From contig JAZQUU010000018.1 in assembly GCA_045631485.1 (NCBI GenBank), positions 1 through 41,169 of the forward strand: 41,169 nucleotides of DNA, written 5' to 3'. The DNA comes from SIG452 sp045631485 (GTDB taxonomy: Bacteria; Bacillota; Clostridia; UMGS1840). Within the stretch, counting starts at the first letter, position 1. Every line of letters begins with the position of its first letter. Of this stretch, positions 34,340-41,169 are shown piece by piece. The position numbers and the translations under genes are program-made. The notes under the pieces are model-generated. The model saw nothing but the letters and a program-made list of their open reading frames with translations, did no database searches and had not been told where the DNA came from.

Positions 34340-34368
34340 TTGACATTGGCATTTCAAAGTGCTATAAT
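34340..34368 (+). promoter_or_regulatory. Consensus promoter of the T-box/paaK operon
   Basis: TTGACA (34340-34345), 17 nt, TATAAT (34363-34368): a perfect match to the sigma-A consensus. Confidence 0.93.
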
Positions 34369-34384
34369 GCAAGTTAAGTTAAAT

Positions 34385-34658
34385 GCGAAGATCAGAAACC
34401 AGTAGGTTGGAAAGAACATGGAGAGAGTTGCCGGTTGGTGCGAGGCAAATGGGGCGTCCTTCTCGAATTCCTTCTGTTAGCAGTGCGCTGAACAAGCTTA
34501 GTCTTAAGTAGGATGCAACGGGGGTTCCCGTCACAGAACTAAGGTATGATAGTACCTGATAAGGTCGCTACCGTGAGATAGCGGCGAACTGAGGTGGTAC
34601 CACGGAAATGATATTTTCGTCCTCTGTAACCGATAAGGATTGCAGAGGACGTTTTTTA
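34385..34658 (+). promoter_or_regulatory. T-box leader, probable Phe (UUC) specifier
   Basis: The T-box core AACTGAGGTGGTACCACGG is at 34587-34605. The terminator CGTCCTCTG/CAGAGGACG with T6 is at 34618-34657. Stem I ends in CTCGAATTCCTTCTG (34462-34475). Aligning the sequence after the specifier with other T-boxes places the specifier at TTC 34468-34470, phenylalanine. The acceptor-pairing UGGU in the T-box bulge fits a tRNA with discriminator A, as tRNA-Phe has. Uncharged tRNA-Phe should turn on paaK. ATT (Ile), one base upstream, is the main alternative. Confidence 0.85.
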
Positions 34659-34730
34659 TTTGTAAAACGCGAGCCAAAGCAAAAGCACTTCGGCAATCCA
34701 AAAAATTTTAATCAGGAAGGATGAACAAAA

Positions 34731-36038
34731 ATGGCTCAGAATTACTATCAGAAAGAAATCGAAACAATGCCGGTTGAGGATATGAAAAAACTCCAATCCG
34801 AAAAACTGGTAAAGCAGGTAAAGCACGTTTATGAAAATGTGCCCTATTACCGCAATTTGATGGATGAAAAAGGCGTAAAGCCCGAAGACATCAAAGGCAT
34901 TGAAGATTTACATAAACTTCCCTTTTTAACCAAAGCAGACTTAAGGGAGGCGTATCCTTACGGACTTTTGGCAAAACCGCTTGAAGACTGCGTTCGTATT
35001 CAGTCCACCTCCGGCACCACCGGTCGCCGTGTGGTTGCATTCTACACCCAAAAGGATATTGACCTTTGGGAAGATTGCTGTGCCCGTGCCATTGTTGCGG
35101 TGGGCGGCACCAAACAAGATGTTTGTCAGGTTGCATACGGCTACGGTCTTTTCACAGGCGGTCCAGGTTTAAACGGCGGTTCTCACAAGGTGGGTTGTCT
35201 TACCCTGCCCATGTCCTCCGGTAACACCGAGCGTCAGATTCAGTTTATGACAGACCTTGGCGCAACCATTATCTGCTGCACCCCCTCGTATGCGGCATAT
35301 ATCGGCGAAACCTTAAAAGAACAAGGCTACAAACCGGAAGATATTCCCCTAAAAGCCGGAATCTTCGGAGCAGAACCCTGGACCAAAGAAATGCGCCAGA
35401 ATATTCAGGAAACTTTGGGCATTAAAGCTTATGATATTTACGGTCTGACCGAAACAAGCGGCCCCGGTGTTGCATTTGAATGTGAAGAACAAACCGGTAT
35501 GCACATCAACGAAGACCATTTCCTTGCAGAAATTATCGACCCCGATACAGGCGAAGTGCTTCCCGAAGGCGAAAAAGGAGAACTTGTTTTCACCTCTTTG
35601 GATAAGGAAGCGTTCCCCTTACTCAGATACAGAACCAGAGATATCTGCGTGCTTTCCAGAAAAAAATGTTCTTGCGGCAGAACTCTTATCAAAATGGCAA
35701 AACCCATGGGAAGAACCGACGATATGCTGATTATCCGCGGCGTAAATGTGTTCCCCTCTCAGATTGAAACTGTTTTGTTAAACGAAGGCTATCAGCCCAA
35801 CTATCAGATTATTGTGGACAGAGCAAACAACACCGACACCTTTGAAGTGAATGTGGAAATGTCGGCAGAACAGTTTACCGATAAAGTGAGAGATGTACTT
35901 GCCATGGAAAAAGCACTTGCAGGTGCAATGAAAACTATGCTGGGCATCAATCCCTCCGTTCATTTGGTGGCACCCAAAACCATCGCAAGAAGCGAAGGCA
36001 AAGCAGTTCGTGTGATTGATAAACGTAAACTGATTTAA
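34731..36038 (+). CDS. paaK: Phenylacetate-CoA ligase
   Basis: PaaK makes phenylacetyl-CoA from phenylacetate, ATP and CoA. The 435-residue adenylate-forming enzyme has the P-loop STSGTTGRRVVAFYT near 91-105, YDIYGLTETSGPGVAFECEE, and RYRTRDIC in the hinge region. A C-terminal domain ends near KRKLI. AGGAAGG lies before ATG 34731. It is preceded by a Phe T-box and followed 17 nt later by an ACT-domain gene. PaaK-ACT pairs with indolepyruvate oxidoreductase genes are common in anaerobes; those genes are not seen next to it here. Confidence 0.96.
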   Translation: MAQNYYQKEIETMPVEDMKKLQSEKLVKQVKHVYENVPYYRNLMDEKGVKPEDIKGIEDLHKLPFLTKADLREAYPYGLLAKPLEDCVRIQSTSGTTGRRVVAFYTQKDIDLWEDCCARAIVAVGGTKQDVCQVAYGYGLFTGGPGLNGGSHKVGCLTLPMSSGNTERQIQFMTDLGATIICCTPSYAAYIGETLKEQGYKPEDIPLKAGIFGAEPWTKEMRQNIQETLGIKAYDIYGLTETSGPGVAFECEEQTGMHINEDHFLAEIIDPDTGEVLPEGEKGELVFTSLDKEAFPLLRYRTRDICVLSRKKCSCGRTLIKMAKPMGRTDDMLIIRGVNVFPSQIETVLLNEGYQPNYQIIVDRANNTDTFEVNVEMSAEQFTDKVRDVLAMEKALAGAMKTMLGINPSVHLVAPKTIARSEGKAVRVIDKRKLI

Positions 36039-36055
36039 CAAAGGAGACGATAACA

Positions 36056-36487
36056 ATGGCTATCAAACAGTTAACCGTATTTGTACCCAACCAAAAAGGA
36101 AGTATCGTGAATGTTACCGATGCACTTTCCAAAAATAATATCAATATCCGTGCCCTTTCTATTGCAGAAACAGAAGATTTCGGCATCCTTCGTCTGATTG
36201 TGAATGACGAAACCAATGCAGAAACCGTGTTAAAAGAACAAGGGTATCTGATTAAGGTTGTGGATGTTGTGGGGGTTAAAATCGGGGATGAACCCGGCAA
36301 ACTCACCGAAGCACTTACCGTGCTTGATAAAGCGGATATCAATGTGGAATATCTTTACGCATTTATGACCCGCACCGAAAAACACGCTTATGTGGTGTTA
36401 AGAGTGGAAAACAATCAAGTTGCGGAAACTGCATTAACCGATGCAGGCTTCCAATTGATTGCGGAAGAAGATATCAATAAACTGTAA
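36056..36487 (+). CDS. Tandem ACT-domain protein
   Basis: The 143-residue protein is two ACT domains: KQLTVFVPNQKGSIVNVTDA (1-65) and VKIGDEPGKLTEALTVLD (72-140). No enzyme or DNA-binding domain is attached. ACT domains bind amino acids, and this family lies next to paaK in many anaerobes. A role in sensing phenylalanine or a related aromatic is likely but inferred. GGAGACG precedes ATG 36056. It is in the same transcript as paaK. Confidence 0.92.
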   Translation: MAIKQLTVFVPNQKGSIVNVTDALSKNNINIRALSIAETEDFGILRLIVNDETNAETVLKEQGYLIKVVDVVGVKIGDEPGKLTEALTVLDKADINVEYLYAFMTRTEKHAYVVLRVENNQVAETALTDAGFQLIAEEDINKL

Positions 36488-36502
36488 TCAGAGGTTTTTT
36501 AA

Positions 36503-37207
36503 ATGTTAGGCGTACTTGTAAATGTGCTGACGGTCATCTTAGGTTCCGGTATCGGACTGTTATTTCGCAAAGCAATCCCCCAAAAAGTGAGCGATGCCAC
36601 TATGATTGGTTTGGGTGCCTGCACCCTTTATATCGGTATTTCGGGAAGCTTATGCGGAGAAAATGTGCTGATTATCATTGCCTCAATTGTGCTTGGCGTG
36701 ATTACGGGAACTCTTGCCAATATTGACGGTGCCATCACAAAATTTTCTGAGAATATAGAAGCAAGATTCAAAAAGAACGGCAAAAAAGCATCCGTTTCGG
36801 AAGGACTTATCACCGCAACCTTGCTCTTTTGCGTGGGTTCTATGACGGTAACAGGCTCCATTGATGCAGGAGTGAGCGGTGATTGCACCATTCTTTTGAC
36901 CAAAGCAACTCTTGATTTTGTGTCTTCTATGATGCTTGCATCCACGCTTGGAATCGGCGTGATGTTGGCAGCAGTTTCGGTGCTTGTGATTCAAGGTGGG
37001 CTGGTACTGCTCTCAGGACTGATTGCGCCCTTTATGGGTGCAGGTGCCATCAACGAAATGACCTCGGTAGGCTCCATTTTGATTATGATGATTGGCACCA
37101 ATCTGATGGGAATTACCAAAATTAAGGTAGCAGATTACCTGCCTGCCATTTTGTATGCTCCCATCATTTACCACTTTGTAATTCTACTATCAAATCTGAT
37201 ACAATAA
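36503..37207 (+). CDS. DUF554 membrane protein (YdfK/YqgA family)
   Basis: The 234-residue protein has about six to seven hydrophobic helices. It carries family segments VNVLTVILGSGIGLLFRKAI, GLGACTLYIGISGSL and LFCVGSMTVTGSIDAGVSGD. AGAGG lies upstream of ATG 36503. Transport is likely, substrate unknown. It is the last gene of the T-box operon and ends at a strong palindromic terminator. Confidence 0.9.
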   Translation: MLGVLVNVLTVILGSGIGLLFRKAIPQKVSDATMIGLGACTLYIGISGSLCGENVLIIIASIVLGVITGTLANIDGAITKFSENIEARFKKNGKKASVSEGLITATLLFCVGSMTVTGSIDAGVSGDCTILLTKATLDFVSSMMLASTLGIGVMLAAVSVLVIQGGLVLLSGLIAPFMGAGAINEMTSVGSILIMMIGTNLMGITKIKVADYLPAILYAPIIYHFVILLSNLIQ

Positions 37208-37212
37208 CGCAT

Positions 37213-37250
37213 AAAAATAGCCTACAAGGATATCCTTGTAGGCTATTTTT
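37213..37250. terminator. Bidirectional terminator between the DUF554 gene and trxA
   Basis: A perfect 38-bp palindrome with AAAAATAGCCTACAAGGAT as its left half and T-rich ends. It serves both convergent genes. Confidence 0.92.
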
Positions 37251-37260
37251 TCGTTTGCTT

Positions 37261-37560
37261 TTATAAACCTAATAAATCAACCAGTTCTTCTTTGCTATGA
37301 TAGCCGATCACGGTTTCTTTTGCTTCCCCGTTTTCAAAAATCATCATGGTGGGAACGGTTGCTACTCGGAATTGACGAGCGAGCTCGATATGTTTATCAA
37401 TATCAATTTTCACAATTTTTACTCTGCTGCCATATTCACTATCCAATTCTTCCAACACGGGTGAGAGCATTTTGCAAGGTCCGCACCAGGTTGCAAAGAA
37501 ATCCACCAACACGGGGATTTCCTGATTTAATACATCTTCCTGAAAGTTTTTAAGTTCCAT
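37261..37560 (-). CDS. trxA: Thioredoxin
   Basis: The 99-residue protein has the active site WCGPC (Cys26 and Cys29). The cis-Pro of VATVPTM and the fold MELKNFQEDV to LVDLLGL are typical. It reduces disulfides using electrons from thioredoxin reductase. AAGGAG lies upstream of ATG 37560. It lies 24 nt after lysA in the same direction and could be co-transcribed. Confidence 0.95.
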   Translation of the reverse strand: MELKNFQEDVLNQEIPVLVDFFATWCGPCKMLSPVLEELDSEYGSRVKIVKIDIDKHIELARQFRVATVPTMMIFENGEAKETVIGYHSKEELVDLLGL

Positions 37561-37584
37561 TATGAAAAATCTCCTTTCAAAAAA

Positions 37585-38886
37585 TTATAAATCGTTTTTC
37601 ATTAAGTCTTCGTAGGTTTCCCGTTTCACAACGAGCTTGTCCCCACCGTCTGATACCATCACCACGGCAGGTCTCGGAATACGGTTGTAATTAGACGCCA
37701 TAGAATAGTTATAAGCGCCCGTTGCCAATACGCAAAGGGTATCCCCTACTTCCACCTTGGGAAGCTTGGCATGTTCAATTAAGATATCACCCGATTCGCA
37801 GCATTTTCCTGCCACAGTGTAGGTGCAATCTGCCTCTTTATCCGCTTTGTTTGCCAAAACGGCAGAATATTCTGCACCATACATAATATAACGGGGATTA
37901 TCTGCCATACCGCCATCTACCGACACATAGGTGCGGATATCGGGAATTTCTTTCACACAACCTACTTCATATACGGTGATGCCTGCAGGTGCCACAATGG
38001 AACGACCCGGCTCCATTAAAATTTTGGGAACATTGATTCCCAAAGCTTCGGCTTGTGCTTTCACCTCTTCGGATACGGCTTTGATATATAAATCGTAGGA
38101 AATGGGGTCATCGGATTCCACATAACGAATACCGAACCCGCCGCCTAAATCCAACTCTTCGGTATCTAAACCCAGTTTATCTTTGATTTCTTTGATAAAC
38201 GCCATCATTACCTTGGCAGCTTCACGGAAGGGATGCACATCAAAAATCTGGGAACCGATATGACAATGAAGACCCTTGTAGCAGATGTTTTTCTTATCCT
38301 GCACCACTTTCACCGCAGACAACGCTTCTCCGGTTTCCAAAGCAAAGCCAAATTTGGAATCAATCTGACCGGTCATAATAAAATCGTGGGTATGAGCATC
38401 AATCCCGGGCTTGATTCTGAAAATCACATTCTGAATTTTACCCATTTCCCCTGCGATTTTTTCAATCTGCTCCAGTTCATAAATATTATCCACCACAATG
38501 GTGCCAACATCGTGACCGATGGCAAAGGTAAGCTCGTCTTTTGTTTTATTATTGCCGTGAAAACAGATTTTATCCGCAGGAAAGTCTGCAGATAATGCAG
38601 TATAAAGCTCACCGCCCGATACCACATCCAAACCAAGACCTTCCTCTGCCACGATTTTGCACATATATTTGGTGCAAAATGCTTTGGAAGCAAACTGGCA
38701 AAGTCCGTTGCCGCTATAATAGGTATCAAGCGCATCCCGATAGGTGCGAAGGTGAGAGCGAATCATATCCTCATCCATCACATAAAGAGGGGTGCCGTAT
38801 TTTTCTTTGAGAGTCATCACATCCACCCCGCCGATGGTAAGGTGTCCCTGCTTGTTAACTCCTAAATTCTCTGAAACAAAATTCAT
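37585..38886 (-). CDS. lysA: Diaminopimelate decarboxylase
   Basis: LysA decarboxylates meso-diaminopimelate to lysine, the last step of that pathway. The 433-residue PLP enzyme has the lysine segment FASKAFCTKYMC, HIGSQIFDVHPF, GGGFGIRY, and CCESGDIL, with YNYSMASNYNRIPRPA at the end. GAGGAA precedes ATG 38886. It pairs functionally with lysC elsewhere in the window. Confidence 0.96.
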   Translation of the reverse strand: MNFVSENLGVNKQGHLTIGGVDVMTLKEKYGTPLYVMDEDMIRSHLRTYRDALDTYYSGNGLCQFASKAFCTKYMCKIVAEEGLGLDVVSGGELYTALSADFPADKICFHGNNKTKDELTFAIGHDVGTIVVDNIYELEQIEKIAGEMGKIQNVIFRIKPGIDAHTHDFIMTGQIDSKFGFALETGEALSAVKVVQDKKNICYKGLHCHIGSQIFDVHPFREAAKVMMAFIKEIKDKLGLDTEELDLGGGFGIRYVESDDPISYDLYIKAVSEEVKAQAEALGINVPKILMEPGRSIVAPAGITVYEVGCVKEIPDIRTYVSVDGGMADNPRYIMYGAEYSAVLANKADKEADCTYTVAGKCCESGDILIEHAKLPKVEVGDTLCVLATGAYNYSMASNYNRIPRPAVVMVSDGGDKLVVKRETYEDLMKNDL

Positions 38887-38910
38887 GAAAAATTTCCTCG
38901 CTTGTTACAA

Positions 38911-38941
38911 ATTCAGCGGAAGGAAACTCCCTCCGCTGAAT
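38911..38941 (-). terminator. Hairpin between the 2-oxoacid oxidoreductase operon and lysA
   Basis: ATTCAGCGGA (38911-38920) pairs perfectly with TCCGCTGAAT (38932-38941). The T-run after it on the minus strand is weak, so it may only partly end transcription. Confidence 0.6.
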
Positions 38942-38957
38942 CAGAATTTTGGTAAAA

Positions 38958-39488
38958 TTATAAGTTTGCGCCTGCTTCGATGGCTTTTTTATTTAAGTCA
39001 TACAGTTCGGGTTTCTTTGCAGGAACCAAACCTTTTAACGCTTCAAAAACCACGTCTAATTCAAACACTTTGGATTCTTTTAATACTTTACCAACCAAGA
39101 ACATATTGGCTAACTTACCCATACCCATTTCGGTTGCCATTTTGGTTGCTTCCACACCAACATAGTTGATATCATCACGGGTGGGAGTGGGAGAAACCAA
39201 GGAACTGTCATAGTATAAGGTGCCGCCTTTTGCCACGCTCTTTTCAAATTTTACGAAGGAGGGGCCGTTCATAGCGATCACTTCGGTTGCTTCGGTTACT
39301 AAGGGAGAACCGATAGCATCATCGGAAATAATTACGTTACAGCTTGCAGTACCGCCACGCATTTCAGGGCCGTAAGACGGGAGCCAGGATACCTGATAAT
39401 CATTTTTCATACCGGTGTATGCCAAAAGTTTTCCGATAAACAGAATTCCCTGACCGCCAAAGCCGGAAATAATAAATTCTTTCTGCAT
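38958..39488 (-). CDS. 2-oxoacid:ferredoxin oxidoreductase gamma subunit
   Basis: The 176-residue protein is the gamma (CoA-binding) subunit, with GFGGQGILFIGKLLAYTGM, SWLPSYGPEMRGGTASCNV and NMFLVGKVL. Start ATG 39488 is preferred because AAAGGAGA lies before it; the ORF could begin at 39509 but would overlap the beta gene. It begins one base after the beta stop and is the last gene of the operon. Substrate (branched-chain, 2-oxoglutarate or pyruvate type) is uncertain. Confidence 0.92.
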   Translation of the reverse strand: MQKEFIISGFGGQGILFIGKLLAYTGMKNDYQVSWLPSYGPEMRGGTASCNVIISDDAIGSPLVTEATEVIAMNGPSFVKFEKSVAKGGTLYYDSSLVSPTPTRDDINYVGVEATKMATEMGMGKLANMFLVGKVLKESKVFELDVVFEALKGLVPAKKPELYDLNKKAIEAGANL

Positions 39489-39489
39489 A

Positions 39490-40242
39490 TTATTCGTCTC
39501 CTTTCGCACCTTTGTCTTTATAAACGCCTAAGGGGTACTGAGGCATCATATTTTCTTCCATCCATTTTAAGGATTCCTGAGGAGATAAGCCCCAGTTGGT
39601 GGGACAAGTGGATAACACTTCCACAAAGGTGAAGCCTTTTTTCTCGGTCTGATAGGTGAATGCTTTTTTGATAGCCGCTTTTGCTTCACGAATATTTTTC
39701 ACATTGTTTACTGCAACTCTCTGTGCTAAAGCAGTACCTTCCAGCTGAGAAACCAGTTCACAACCGTTGATGGGCCAACCCTGAGTTTCGGTTTTTCTGC
39801 CGTAGGGAGTGGTCTGAGTTACCTGACCAACCAAAGAGGTGGGAGCCATCTGACCGCCGGTCATACCGTAGATACAGTTATTGATAAATACCACGGTGAT
39901 ATTTTCGCCACGGGTTGCCGCGTGAATGGTTTCTGCAGTACCGATTGCCAATAAGTCACCATCCCCCTGATAAGTGAATACCACTTTGTCGGGATGTGCT
40001 CTTTTTACGCCGGTTGCAACGGCAGGTGCACGTCCGTGCGCCGCCTGCACCATATCACATTCAAAATAGTTATAGGAGAATACGGAGCAACCTACGGATG
40101 CAATCCCTACTGCTTCGCCTTCCAGTTTTAATTCATCCAGCACTTCTGCCACCAAACGGTGCACAATACCGTGAGTACAGCCGGGGCAATAATGGAAGCC
40201 CACATCGGAGAGTGCATGGGGTTTTTCAAATACAATACTCAT
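39490..40242 (-). CDS. 2-oxoacid:ferredoxin oxidoreductase beta subunit (TPP-binding)
   Basis: This 250-residue subunit binds thiamine diphosphate: HYCPGCTHGIVHRLVAEVL at the N-terminus, then VGCSVFSYNYFECDMVQAAH, TYQGDGDLLAIGTAE (TPP GDGD motif) and NNCIYGMTGGQMAPTS. It joins oxidative decarboxylation of a 2-oxoacid to ferredoxin reduction and acyl-CoA formation. AGGAGGGAAAG lies upstream of ATG 40242. The gap to the alpha gene is 18 nt. Confidence 0.95.
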   Translation of the reverse strand: MSIVFEKPHALSDVGFHYCPGCTHGIVHRLVAEVLDELKLEGEAVGIASVGCSVFSYNYFECDMVQAAHGRAPAVATGVKRAHPDKVVFTYQGDGDLLAIGTAETIHAATRGENITVVFINNCIYGMTGGQMAPTSLVGQVTQTTPYGRKTETQGWPINGCELVSQLEGTALAQRVAVNNVKNIREAKAAIKKAFTYQTEKKGFTFVEVLSTCPTNWGLSPQESLKWMEENMMPQYPLGVYKDKGAKGDE

Positions 40243-40260
40243 CTTAATCTTTCCTCCCTC

Positions 40261-41169
40261 TTACAGTTTTTTGGACATTTCTACGATTTTGTCCAGAATT
40301 TCCTGAGGCACGGGTACCACGCCGCCGGTTCTGCCGTAAAATTCCACGGGGCATTTGCCGTTTACTGCCAATTTTACGTCATAAACCATCTGACCGGTGC
40401 TCATTTCCACGCTTAAGAAGCTTTTTGCGGTTTTAGCAACTTCCGCAATTTCCTTTTCGGGGAAAGGCCATAAGGTGATGGGGCGGATTAACCCTGCTTT
40501 GATACCCATTGCTCTTGCTTTTTTCACAGCGTTCATTGCCACTCTGGCGATGGTGCCGTATGCAACCAACACGATATCTGCATCCTCACAGAAGAAAGAT
40601 TCTGCACGGGTTTCATTTTCGGTGATTAAGTCGTAACGTTTCTGACGTTCCCAAACTAAATTTTCCAATTCGTCGGGATTGATGTATAAGGAGTTTACGA
40701 TATTTTTCTTACGTTTCATACCGGTGGTATCGCAAGCCCAGGATTTATCAAAGGAAACGGAATCATCGTGTTCCGGGAAGGAAACAGGTTCCATCATCTG
40801 GCCAAGCATACCATCCCCCATAATCATAACGGGCACACGATAGTTATCTGCGATATCAAATGCTTTGTAAGTTAAGTCCACACATTCCTGAATGGTGGAG
40901 GGAGCCAAAACAACTAAGTTATAGTCCCCGTGACCGCCGCCTTTGGTAGCCTGGAAATAGTCAGACTGAGCAGGCTGAATACCGCCTAAACCGGGGCCGC
41001 CACGAACGATATTGATGATAACACAAGGAAGATCTGCACCTGCAATATAGGAAAGACCTTCCTGCTTTAAGCTGATTCCGGGGCTAGAGGAAGAGGTCAT
41101 AACTCTTGCGCCTGCCGCTGCAGCACCATATACCATATTGATTGCCGCAACTTCACTTTCTGCCTGTAA
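40261..41169 (-). CDS. vorB: 2-oxoacid:ferredoxin oxidoreductase alpha subunit, VorB-like (5' end outside window)
   Basis: The frame stays open to the right edge, reading LQAESEVAAINMVYGAAAAG at its first visible residues. About 302 residues are visible and roughly 50 N-terminal residues are probably missing. Segments TSSSSPGISLKQEG, VNIVRGGPGLGG-type and GDYNLVVLAPSTIQECVDLT match VorB, the branched-chain 2-oxoacid (3-methyl-2-oxobutanoate) type. The substrate is an inference from resemblance. A small ferredoxin subunit gene probably lies just outside, upstream. Confidence 0.9.
   Translation of the reverse strand, partial: LQAESEVAAINMVYGAAAAGARVMTSSSSPGISLKQEGLSYIAGADLPCVIINIVRGGPGLGGIQPAQSDYFQATKGGGHGDYNLVVLAPSTIQECVDLTYKAFDIADNYRVPVMIMGDGMLGQMMEPVSFPEHDDSVSFDKSWACDTTGMKRKKNIVNSLYINPDELENLVWERQKRYDLITENETRAESFFCEDADIVLVAYGTIARVAMNAVKKARAMGIKAGLIRPITLWPFPEKEIAEVAKTAKSFLSVEMSTGQMVYDVKLAVNGKCPVEFYGRTGGVVPVPQEILDKIVEMSKKL

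Overview
The window looks like a chromosomal segment of an anaerobic, endospore-forming member of the Clostridia, probably an uncultured gut-type lineage. The evidence is spoIVA and a spoVAC-spoVAD-spoVAE operon, a ferredoxin-linked 2-oxoacid oxidoreductase, pta-ackA, S-layer-homology (SLH) surface proteins, a T-box leader, AGGAGG-type ribosome binding sites and AT-rich intergenic DNA. No species can be named from sequence reading alone.

Layout. (1) Positions 1-8.3 kb look accessory. They hold a giant SLH/InlB-repeat surface protein on the minus strand whose 3' end lies outside the window, a frameshifted zinc-ribbon gene, an excisionase-like HTH gene and a 53-residue zinc-ribbon gene. (2) 8.4-12.9 kb carries a C-terminally shortened spoIVA, a second secreted InlB-repeat protein, and a gene-free, strongly hairpinned intergenic repeat. 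(3) 13-16 kb is a thrR-like/hom/lysC amino-acid operon (minus). (4) 16-24.2 kb is the conserved housekeeping operon yicC-remA-gmk-rpoZ-priA-def-fmt-yugP-rsmB plus a small Cys-rich gene (minus). The coaBC gene often found between rpoZ and priA is absent. (5) 24.3-31.8 kb (plus) runs pta-ackA, then DUF177-rpmF, then a radical SAM/PDZ protein, der, plsY and recO. (6) 31.8-34.3 kb has an unrecognised 115-residue gene (minus), spoVAC/AD/AE (plus) and a likely transporter-gene remnant. (7) 34.3-37.2 kb has a consensus promoter and a T-box leader with a probable UUC (Phe) specifier, followed by paaK, a tandem-ACT gene and a DUF554 membrane protein. (8) 37.2-41.2 kb (minus) has trxA, lysA and a three-gene 2-oxoacid:ferredoxin oxidoreductase whose alpha subunit runs off the right edge.

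How the genes work together. lysC, hom and lysA belong to the aspartate family of amino acids. pta/ackA and the 2-oxoacid:ferredoxin oxidoreductase belong to fermentative energy metabolism through acyl-CoA and acetyl phosphate. The T-box makes paaK a phenylalanine-starvation gene, which suggests phenylacetate salvage toward phenylalanine rather than phenylacetate breakdown. The sporulation genes act in coat basement-layer assembly (spoIVA) and dipicolinate uptake (spoVA). The most notable points are the Phe T-box/paaK unit, the SpoIVA lacking its usual C-terminal domain, the structured repeat between twin hairpins, and the poly-A frameshift in the zinc-ribbon gene. I saw no CRISPR array, rRNA, tRNA or complete insertion sequence.
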